A stretch of 64,000 nt of DNA from Certhia americana. Its lineage: Eukaryota; Chordata; Aves; Passeriformes; Certhiidae. Location: positions 33,273,818 to 33,337,817 of the forward strand of contig CM031878.1 of the NCBI GenBank assembly GCA_018697195.1. The letters are read 5' to 3'. Below the pieces are notes generated by a model. The model saw nothing but the letters and a program-made list of their open reading frames with translations, did not search any database and had not been told where the DNA came from. The position numbers were made by a program, and so were the translations under genes. How positions within the stretch are numbered: the stretch's first letter is position 1; the number at the start of each line of letters is the position of its first letter. This document shows, piece by piece, positions 47,254 through 57,400 of the stretch.

Positions 47254-47277
47254 AAAAAAAAAAAAAAAAAAAAAAAA
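47254..47277 (+). repeat. A24 homopolymer
   Basis: An uninterrupted run of 24 A. It could be the tail of an old retroposed sequence, but no recognisable source lies directly to its left. Confidence 0.85.
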
Positions 47278-47689
47278 GGCCTCACTTTTCACCCCACATG
47301 CTTGAATTGAAATGATTGAAATGTAGGTGATAATCAATACAGATGAAACATCAGAAAAGCTCCTACCAGCCTCTCAGGAATTATTTGGCTATTTTTGCCT
47401 GTGTAATCCACTGGGTTGGTTGTATATATTCCTTATTTCCAACCTTTGAAAAGTCTATGTTCTAGCTGCATTCTCACAGATTATCATAGAGAAGTATGAG
47501 GACCAATACAATTGAGTAAAATGCCTAGAATATTGCACATGGCTTTTGATAGTCATTCAGTTCCCTTTTAGAAATAACATATTATTTTCCCTGACTACGT
47601 TATGCTTCTTTTGGATGTATCTGTCTGCTGTTCAGCATGGAAGAAAATCATTGTGGGGAAGAGACTGACATGCCAAACACATGGTTATA

Positions 47690-48337
47690 AGCGTTTATTT
47701 CTGACCCTTAAACATCCCCTTGAATATATAGTAGATGAGTACCTTAACACTTGCCTTTCTGATTTAGCTGCATTTTCTGGAACCTTCTTTTGATAACTGA
47801 TGGAAGGGACCAGAATGTGAAGGATCCTTAGTGAATGCCTGGGTTAATCAGCATGTTAGTCTCTAGGTTGCAAAGGTTCTGACTTCTGCTCCTTGAGAGA
47901 TTCCAGTTCCAGCCAATTTAGCATTTATATGTGAGGTACATACACATTAGCTTAGTATAATCTTGCAGATGAAATTACATTGTCATTACAGAATATCTGT
48001 AGTTGATGAAATAAGAATTAACACTGAAATAAGGGTGTGGCTGTGAGTTGCAGCACTCTTCAATTTTTTCAGAATTCTATAAAATATGTTAGAAAAAAAA
48101 TACTAATTTTTAAAACTCTGGCAACTTGAAGTCAAAACATTCAAAAGTTTTCAAAAGCTGCTCTATTTCTGAGGTGCACTCAAGAGATCTGCCTTTTCTG
48201 AAAATTATACACAGCCAGATAATGTTCATGCAAAGAAGAGTTTTTTGCATTGAGAAATCTTTGTCCAGTTTGTTTTTAACTATGATGTGCAGCAATCCCC
48301 TAGGAATATATTTTGTCCTTCCAAACAAAATATCAAT
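47690..48337 (-). other. HACD4: HACD4 3' UTR (probable)
   Basis: AT-rich sequence between the HACD4 stop codon (48338-48340) and the candidate polyadenylation signal. The extent is inferred. Confidence 0.4.
47694..47699 (-). terminator. Candidate polyadenylation signal AATAAA for HACD4
   Basis: tttatt on + reads AATAAA on -, about 640 nt after the HACD4 stop. I judge it the likely 3' end, but this rests on position only. Confidence 0.4.
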
Positions 48338-48420
48338 TTAGCTTCTTTTTTTTTTGATGTTGCCTGTCCCTAGGTGTGCTGTTCTCTCAGAGAAGAGATT
48401 CCGGATGATAAAGCACATAC
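48338..48420 (-). CDS. HACD4: HACD4 exon 7, last coding exon with stop
   Basis: Acceptor gattcag. It encodes MCFIIRNLFSERTAHLGTGN then IKKKRS and the TAA stop at 48340-48338. The lysine-rich end fits a KKXX ER-retrieval signal. The A-run coding for the three lysines is a homopolymer of nine, so its length deserves care in sequencing. Confidence 0.9.
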
Positions 48421-51400
48421 CTGAATCAAAACACAAAACAGTGTAAGAATAAATAGAATATTTTAGTAGAAATTAGAATACAATAGGAGTAGAATTCAAA
48501 CTGTCTTCAATTAATTTAGAAGGAACTGTAAGAGCCTTCATCTGGCAACCTTGACAGTTCCTTCCATATACTTAGGAACAGAACACTACATTGTAAAGAT
48601 GAGATCCTTCAAATTCACATTATAACCAATGACAGAACAAAAACTTCTTTATGATGCAGCTACATTCAGCTGAAATTTTTCCAAACTCCTTTGATGAAAA
48701 TGAGAAGGGATCTATTTACATACAGATTTTTGGAGTGGCCTTGTTTTTTCATTCCTTTAAATAATCACTCTGCAGAAGTCTTAGTTTAGATACAGCTTCT
48801 CATCCCAGCTATGAGTTATGAGTGAGAAAAACCTGCACAGAACCAGAGTCTAATTAAATGGGAATTGATTTTTAAAAAAAATTAAAAACCAAACAAACGA
48901 AAAAAAACCACCCAAGTTTCACTAAATAGCTGTAAGACTAGCATCACTGAAACAACTTTTGTAGGTTTGTGTTTTTATGCACAATACACACGGTGTATCT
49001 TGTAAATTTAACTATTTGTATTTGAAAGATACTGGAAATCAAAACAGGCAGTGATGCACTTTCTTGCAGTTGTCTGCAGAAGATGCAGCAGAGAGAGTTA
49101 GAGTTTGTGAAATGCCCTGTACAGATTTGATTTTTTGTTGCCATAAGCATCTCAGTTGTGATGTTGAGACCCAGCTTTCTGGAAGATGAGATACTTACCT
49201 GCAAAGAGCACTAGCAGGTACATTTTCAGAACATAGGGGAAGTAGATTGAGAAGGTGAATGGAAATGGTAGCTTGATGGAGTATGTGCCAAAGGATTCAA
49301 AATAAGGCAGTGATACACAAATTGCAAATCCTGTAAAAACATGGTAAATTCTTAGTCTAAAGAAAGCAGAAGTTCATCAAGAAGTTTAATGAACAAGTCA
49401 GCTATCTTTTATATTTTATATACCTATACATATATATATATGCATTCATATACACCTGCATGTTTTCTCCTTGAGTTCAGTTTTGTAGGTTTGGGGTGCT
49501 AATTAATAGAATCAGATTATTCTGTAACTTCACCTTACACCTCCTGTAACTAATTATTAGAATTAATAAATATATCCTATTTATTAACAAGTTCTGTCAG
49601 AAACAAGTGCTTTCAGTGTGTTTTCAGTGGGCAGAGTTCTTGGTGTAAGTATGTGTTGGGGGTTGGGTTGATTTCTTATAGAATTTTTTCCCAGAAGTTG
49701 CTAAGAAGCTAATGGCTGGGTGCTTTTTGGTACTTATGGGTGCTCGGGAACAAACAAAGGAAGCAGCTAAAGCAAAGACATTGATTCCACTTCGCTCGGT
49801 GAGGCAGAGAGCTCTCACTTTTTCCCTTCACCTCGGACTCCGTTGGACCACCGGTCTCTTCGTGTCTCCCCCGGGATTTTGGGAACCCGTTTCCTCCCTG
49901 CCCTGCACCCACGGTTTCTTCAGTTCTGCTCGAGGTCTCCCCTGTGTTTCTACAGCCCCTGCCAGCCGGGACACTTTTCCAACAGCTCCAGCCACTGTGA
50001 ACCCTCGGAATTATCTCACGCTCCTAGAGCTGCCGCTAGCCTATTTGCTTGTGACGGTACTGAGGGGGGTGGGGTGGGGGGTTACCAGAGGAAGAACTGT
50101 GACTGACTTGTTGTTTGTAATTATTGTTAATTTACCTCGTTAGACTAACTAGTAAAGAACTGTTATTCCTACCCTCCTTATCGTTGCCTAAGGCCTCTCT
50201 TTCAATTTTGGAATTATAACAAACCCCAAGGGAAGTTTCCCTTTTCTTTGGTCCCTGTCTTTCCAAAACCAAGACAGTATGATAACCTGTTAAGTATGGC
50301 CTGAGCCAGTAAGGTCAGCCTCAGTGGAGGAGAAGCTTTGGAACTTGCTGTCCAGTATACTCAGTCTGGAAGGAAGGATCTATGTCCTTCCCTATGTCAT
50401 TTATGAGGGTATCTTTGTGGTTTACTTAGACAAAAGTACATTTTCCCATATTTTTAGAAACTTAAACAAAACCAAGCAAACAAAAAAACCCCCAAAACCC
50501 ACCAGACACACAAGTCCCAAACCCCAGCTAATCCCTATTAAAGAAAAAATAACAGGAAAGATAGACAGAGGTGACATAAAGGTTAATATGAAGGTACATG
50601 AACATATATGACAGCCTTGTCAACACATGAGGAACTATGTTAAACACAAATAGCAACTGAAGTGATCATATTTTACAGAAGAATATTAAGGAAGTAAGTG
50701 GTTGGTACCCTTCCCACCTCCTTACCTTTAGCCAGAACTGAAAGTGGATAAAGTGGGATGCACAGTGAGAAGTTGAGCCATGTTAGTGGTAGGTAGTATA
50801 TGCCCAACCTTGCCAACATGTTGTAAGTGTACCTGCAATAAGAGGAGAGCAGACAAGCTCAGAGGAAATTATGATGTCTTTAGAATAAAGATATACTATT
50901 TGAAAATTCAAAGGAATTGCAGAAGAGCTTGGAGCTGTCTGAGTAAATTTCAGAGCCAGCAACAGTTTTTGTTCAGACTTCAATGCCTGAAAGTAGATGG
51001 CTCATTTTTTCAGAAGAGTTATCTCTGGTGCTACACAGAGCAGGCAGACAGCAATAAGGCCCTCCAGAGAAAAAGCTCCATCACAAACCAGCATGATTTC
51101 ATACTGGTCCCTCAGAAAACAGATTTCAGAGAAAATTTTGAGGGGGCAGGCAGAACAGGCAGAATACCACTGTCACTTAAGACCAAGACAATCCAGATTT
51201 ATGACTGCTGGCCTAGCTGAATCACTGCTGGACAAGGCTAAACAAGAAGGCAATTACAGGTACCTATCTGTAATACATCTGCCCCTCTCCTGGACCTCAG
51301 TAGGGGTAGTATGTCTGAAAAAAACAGTTGCTCACCATTGTATTGCAGCATTTTATTTTTACTGTAGCTGTTACTGTTGCTCATTGGGAGAACAGAATGC

Positions 51401-54400
51401 TTAGTACTTCAGTCTCCAGAGGTGACCTGATCTTGGTTTGATCTTAAAGCAGTACAGCAGCTCTCAAACCACTGGAGAAACAGGTCTGATTGCATTTTTG
51501 GTCAGCTGAAAGACTTTTTGCTCTGTGGGCTTGCTAGAGATGTGTAAATCTATTACCCAAGACTTTCTGACAGATGAAACTAGTGTTAAACACACTTCTT
51601 ATATTCCCTTCTTATTGATTAATTTGATTAATTTTGCATCATACCTGGACTGTAGAAGAGTATGGTAAGCTGAAAGTGGATCCTTGTCTCTCGTGGTTGC
51701 CCTCTGCAACCTCAGGATTGTCTCCATTTTTTTTAATTTTTGCTTTTAAAGCTGAATCTCAACTCAATACAAAAAAGAAACAGCTACTCCCTCTCTGTAC
51801 AATTCCATGGGCTGTTATGATATAAGCAGGAAAGATCAGAACTTGCTCTCAGTACATCCCTAGCCATGATGCGTAATGAATAGTTCTTCAGAGAAACTTA
51901 TGTCCCTGAAAGTTTATGTGGAAAAACTTGTATTATTTCAAGAGTAGTTGGCTAAGGGATGGGAGAGATCCCTATGCACTTTAAGACATGAATACTTCGA
52001 AATACTAGGACGTGGCACAGATGTTGTAAAATAAATCAGGTAAGAATTCTAGATTTGCATGAGTTGTACTATGCTTTATTTGAATTGTTCATTTGCTGCT
52101 ATAGGCCACGGTAGCTTTCCTGTTAAACAAGTGCTGTTACTGCTGTGATTTTCTGTTCCTAAGTGCTTAACCCTGTTCTTTAGCAAGGGTAGAAAATAAT
52201 GATGCATCAATGGTACCATTATGCACTGACAGAACTTCACAGCAAATATTGTTTATAATTTTGGCTTTTCTCCAGCTGCATTGAACCCTTTCATTTCAGA
52301 CTAGGTTCTATTGTTCTAGTTTTACAAATGTCAAAAAGAAATCAGATGGAATCATAATCAAAATAATTAATGCAAGTCACAGCCTATTAAAATGTCTTTC
52401 AAAATTGTCTGAGGCTGACTTAAAATCTTTATCAATTCTCTCTGACACTTTCCTGTTTCAGAAAAAAGTTTCCTCTTTTATAACAGAAGTTTCCTTTGCT
52501 GCCTAAAACCATATTCTTCAGTCAGTCCCTTAAGCAATATATATAAATTAGTAGAAAGCCATTTTAGCAAAAAAAAAAGGTTTGCTGCAATACATATGTT
52601 CAGGACATAGGCTGCTGTGAGAACTGTGTCTTCTTAAAAGGCTTCTTAATTCTGTATGTACCTGCTCTAAGTCTACAAACTGAAGTGCATAGAGACTTAC
52701 TTTACATATGAAAAATATTTGTTGTTCTTGTGGTGTCATATATGCCCTACTACACCAAAACTTTCAGTCTCCTGCAGCAGGGGCTCTTGGCTTTTTTGAA
52801 AGAACAGTGCAATTAACCCAGAATAGTCTTTCTGCCATTGCAAGATGTTCTGCTGGTGCTGCCTTACAGTGCTGTCAATCTTGGATCAAAGCGGATAAAA
52901 AAATAAAATTATTAAGCAACAGGATGGTAATGGCAACCAGGATGGTTTCAGGAATTGTTGTTCTCCAGAAGGTAGTTGTGATTGCTTTCTAAATTTTTGT
53001 TAAAAACACCAAAGCCTTTGAACTGTAAGTGTTAATGCAGTCTGCTAATGCATTACCCTATATTACATCTGTAAATTACTCTGCCTCTTAACCATGTGGA
53101 TTTTTGCAAAAATCATTAGGTAACTTAAAAAGTTCAACCTTTTATATAAAAATGGATAATATGCTTTGCCAATTTTGAAACAATTAAATGAGCCTGCTGC
53201 ACAATGGGAGTTCTGCTGGTAAGAATAACCCACTTTCCCCTCATGGTTTTGATGTTGACTCCTTACCTGACCACATCTAATAAATTCCAAAGGAAAAATA
53301 AAACACAGACGACATATTTCCCTTGAACTTCTTCTTGACTGTTGATCACGACAAATAAAACAATTATTCTCTCAGTGATCTGAAAAGAAAATAAAACTTT
53401 GAATTCAGGTAGCACCTTCTGTAACTGTTATTTCTGTGGCATTTTGGCAAAATAGGAGGCCATAAATGGATCCAGTTTTCTTTGCACAAAACAGCAGTGA
53501 ATATTTTGTTTCATGGCCTGCTTTTGTTCAAGGTCCTTCAGCAAAGAGAAGTGGACACTGCTGGCTGTAGCATCCCTGCTGGCTGTTACGGTACTTGTGG
53601 GAGTTGGCTTGCCAGCTGGGATGACTTGGGTGTAGCCAGGGAAACCTGTGGATGAGCCCAGGGAGGTCATGGAAGCTAGGACTATTCCTGCTGCACCTGA
53701 CTGCCTGAAGGCTGTCAGGAATAAGCTTCCTTGCTGGTAGGTTGTGTGGGAGGCAGTAGGATACAGAGGGCCCTTGGGGGTTAGGGGTGGGGGGTGTCAT
53801 ATGCCAGAAAGTACTAATCTTGCACTCCCAGATCTGTTTTTCATATCTTGGAAACCTGTGTCCCAAGGAATTTCTTTTATGTAAGATTTGCAGAAAGAAG
53901 GAGGAAAAGTAGAATTCCTTATCTTTCCTTCCATCTTATTCTTGATTACGGGAAGTGGGTTTAAACTTGTCACTTACATGAATGATTGCCATAGTATTTA
54001 TGTACTAACATTTTTCTAGTGGTTGAACTTTATCCAACCCACAAATGAAAAGATAAAGAGGATTAAACAGGCAATGTCTCCAGCTTAAAATAAATACTTT
54101 GGTAATATTGAAACTCAAGAAATTAAAAACAAGTGTGTCTTTCTGCAGCTTTCCTGACAACTTTTCTAACAGTACCTGTGCCCTGCCCTGTAAAGTAAAT
54201 GTATCAGTACTGCCAAGAGTTGTCAAGCTGTCCCAGAACAGTAACAATTCACTCTGATTTACACTCTGTTTGAAAGTGTTGAAGTAGAAAACATGAACCC
54301 TAAGCAGTGGATATGAATTGATACAGCCTCACTAGGTTGGGGGTTTTTTTACCCAATGCCATGTCTTCCATAAGGTACATTAGTTGTAATAATTTCAGAA

Positions 54401-57400
54401 GCTGAGAAATCAGTTAAAAGCTACAAAATGAAAGTGGATTACCAAGGTTGTTTTTAATAAGTGCTGTTATTCGTCATTGGTTTCCCCAGACTCCTACCTT
54501 AATCAAACCAAGAATTTTGCCTCTCAGCAAGTTTGTGTGGTACTTCTGCTACATAATATTTATGGGTTCCTGCATGGACCATTCTGGCCACAAACTCTTT
54601 TCTTCGCAAGCCATATCTGTCAGATAAAGAAGCCTTCACTATTCAGCAAAGTTACGTCAGAGCAATTTTTCATACAGAAAGAGATACATGTCCATGCCGT
54701 GGGGATCTGTTCCTCATCTTGGAAAGCACTGAGGGGCCACAACAGCTAAAAACGGTTTTCCTGCTTCTCACCCTCCTATGACTGTCATCTTGTGCTACTG
54801 ATCCCATAGGTCCCTAACTGAGGAACTGATTTTTAAAAAGGTCAGATGTTAAACACATTTCTGTATAGCTGGGTTGGGAAACAGAAAGTGAGAGCTAATA
54901 TGTCCTGTGCTTGTACACTGATGCTGAGGAATGTGGCAAAAACATGGGGGAACTGGAAGATTTGATGCAGATCTGAAACCAGATAGAATAGAGATAAAAG
55001 AAACATGGCAGGGCAACCATAACAAGAAGGAAATCAAAACAAAGGTAAAAGCTGTGTGAACACTGGGTGGGATTATGTGCTGGAGATAACAGATTAAACA
55101 GAATCTGAGTTAAAATTGTTAGATGAGGAGTGGTAAAGGATGCAGCATTGGTGGTGTGGGTATTTTGTTATTGACCCTAAAATCAGACTTGAGATGTGGA
55201 GAGAGAATTCTGCAATATTGTTAATACAAGAGCTATTTCAGGAAATTGACACAGATAGTTGTCCTAGAGACCAAGTGATGATATCTTTTCATGATAGTGT
55301 AAAGATGGACATGTTCTTAGATGTCAGAGCTTTTCAAAAAGTGAGTGGGTGGAAATGTGCTACAAAACAGCATTGGATAAATGATCGGGATCTGATCTGA
55401 GAAAAAGAACAAGCAGTAAGAAGGTAGCTACCATTTCAAACTGCAAGTTTGAAACTTCAGTTTCAAATGGATGTGTGCTGGCCAGTGAGACAGAATGATA
55501 ATGGAGACCTACAATTCAGCCTTATAATCTGGAAGTGAATGAAGCTGTGGATTTTCTTCTCTCCACAGGATACAAGCAGAAATATGAGGCAGTTACAACC
55601 ACCTACCAGGGGCTCAGTATATTTCTTCCATCAGAGATTCATACTGGGGAAGGGGAGCAATGGAGGCACACAGCTTTACTCATTACACATGCAGTAATCA
55701 GACAGTAAAGTTATGTAAAGCACCTGCAAGAGCAGGAAACTGGACGTGGAACAATCTGGTCACCTTGAGGTATTTTGTTCCTGTTAGACTGCAGCCTCAT
55801 CTGGCAAGCAATGGGCTGCACAAAGCAGCCACCAGACACTGGAACTGGAAGGACGTGGACTGGAGTCCTTGGTTCTGGAGCACAGGCCACAGAGCTGGCT
55901 GCTCAGGACAATTGTGGTATCCCCATGAGGACAGACAGTGGCATCCTACCTCTTTTCCTGCATAAATCAGGGGGCTGTCTGCCTGCTTGCCTTTATTCTC
56001 TTTCCTTTCATAGCACTCGTGGCTCTAGGTAACGCACACAAATTAATGGTAAATGCTGGGGTTTGTCAAAGGCTGGGGACATTTTCTGCAAGTGGAGAGC
56101 CAGGGTGCTTCTTGGAGAAGAGTAGTATATGTTGATATTGTGTTGATATATTTACACACATATCTGTATGCATATATACATGGAGTCATGTACATTTATA
56201 AACAAACACAAAGATAAAATGCATGTGCTGTTGCTCAGCTGTGCATTGTTCCCTGCATGAATGAAGATGTGATATTCTCTAAAGTTACTCTTGCTTTAAA
56301 ATAAAAAAAAAAAAAGCACAAAACTACAAGTCCTACCTTTTCACATTCACAAAAAGGAAGTATGTGCTAACATATCACAAAGCAGAAATATAATGCTTTC
56401 AGTTTTCATTCCTTCTGTAATATTAAATTGAAATTACCTTCTTTTTCTGACACTGATCTCTCAGGATACAGCAAGTTCTGTAGAGGGATATAAATTTTTG
56501 CAAAGCAGACTGAGTTTTTTAATCAAGTAAGTGAAACAGAGCAAATTTGGCTAGAGAAAATAACACATTCACTTCCATTTTTAATAACCATGACTGTGCA
56601 ATTTCGTACTCAGTATCTGAAATGCTTATATAGTTCCTCAATTTAGTGTATATTAAGAAAAAAGAAACAACAAAAGAAAGTGAGGAAACTGCCACTAAAT
56701 ATTTAAGGTTAAAAATTAATATTTTTATCACAAAACCATAGTACATTGCTTTTGGTTTGGTAAATCAAATCTGTTCGCACAGGATGAAGAGCTGCTCTTT
56801 GTTTCACAAAAACACCAGTCTTTTCTTAGACCTTTCCTCTCCCCTTGCTATGGTACAAGTCCTGTCAGCCTTTACTCCCTAGCCAGATTAACACATTTCA
56901 TTACCTTCTGTTTCAGTGACACATGACATGTTGTCCTGCCCTCCTCCAAATATTTAAGGTGTAAATGGCCTGAGAGACATCCCTTTGCACCAGCTTTGTG
57001 ACCAACCCCTGCCTCACCTTACCCCAGCACATCCATCACACAGGACTTTCATGGTGTGACTGGGCCATGACCTACCTTGCTCTTCTCAGCTGCCTGGTGG
57101 CCTGAGACTTTGTCCCTCAATGAGCTTTTCCAGAAAAAACAAACTCCTCTGCGTTTGTTTTTCCACATCTATCTTAAAGTGTTTTTCTTAAATGCTACTA
57201 AACCATGACATATGCAATATTAGGCAGAAATCTTTCACTCAAGGATTCATTTACATCTTGTATTTGCTATAATGCCCACAGAACAACCTGCCACCACAGG
57301 GTCCTTCCACAGCTTGCTTTATTCAACATTAATTTATACGTCTACCCATGTGCTTCCCTGACATTGTCTAAGCCAGCTGTTCTCTCATCCTAGAGATCAC

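Larger units (their letters stand above)
40766..47689. other. Convergent FOCAD/HACD4 interval, transposon-rich
   Basis: About 7 kb between the two 3' ends. It contains a CR1 3' end (41551-41842, +), a CR1 ORF2 remnant (42330-44555, +), an opposing CR1 ORF2 remnant (44560-45410, -), an LTR-like block (45890-46720, -) and an A24 run (47254-47277). I found no intact gene here. The stretches 40771-41550, 41843-42329, 45411-45889 and 46721-47689 hold nothing I recognise. Confidence 0.6.

Noticed and set aside
50060..50090. G-rich stretch as a possible G-quadruplex
   Set aside because: It has only three clear G-runs (6, 4 and 6), so a standard four-run quadruplex is not shown.
49712..50143. 143-codon frame on +
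   Set aside because: It lies entirely inside the solo LTR (49654-50276), has no retroviral or host protein resemblance, and arises from GC-rich LTR sequence.
50780..51220. 146-codon frame on +
   Set aside because: Its start overlaps HACD4 exon 5 on the opposite strand and it has no recognisable domain.
53528..53866. 112-codon frame on - in a HACD4 intron
   Set aside because: Exons 3 and 4 of HACD4 join in frame without it, and it shows no domain; GC-richer chance frame.
55660..55965. 101-codon Trp-rich frame on +
   Set aside because: No recognised family and no exon-like borders; it lies within HACD4 intron 3 on the opposite strand.
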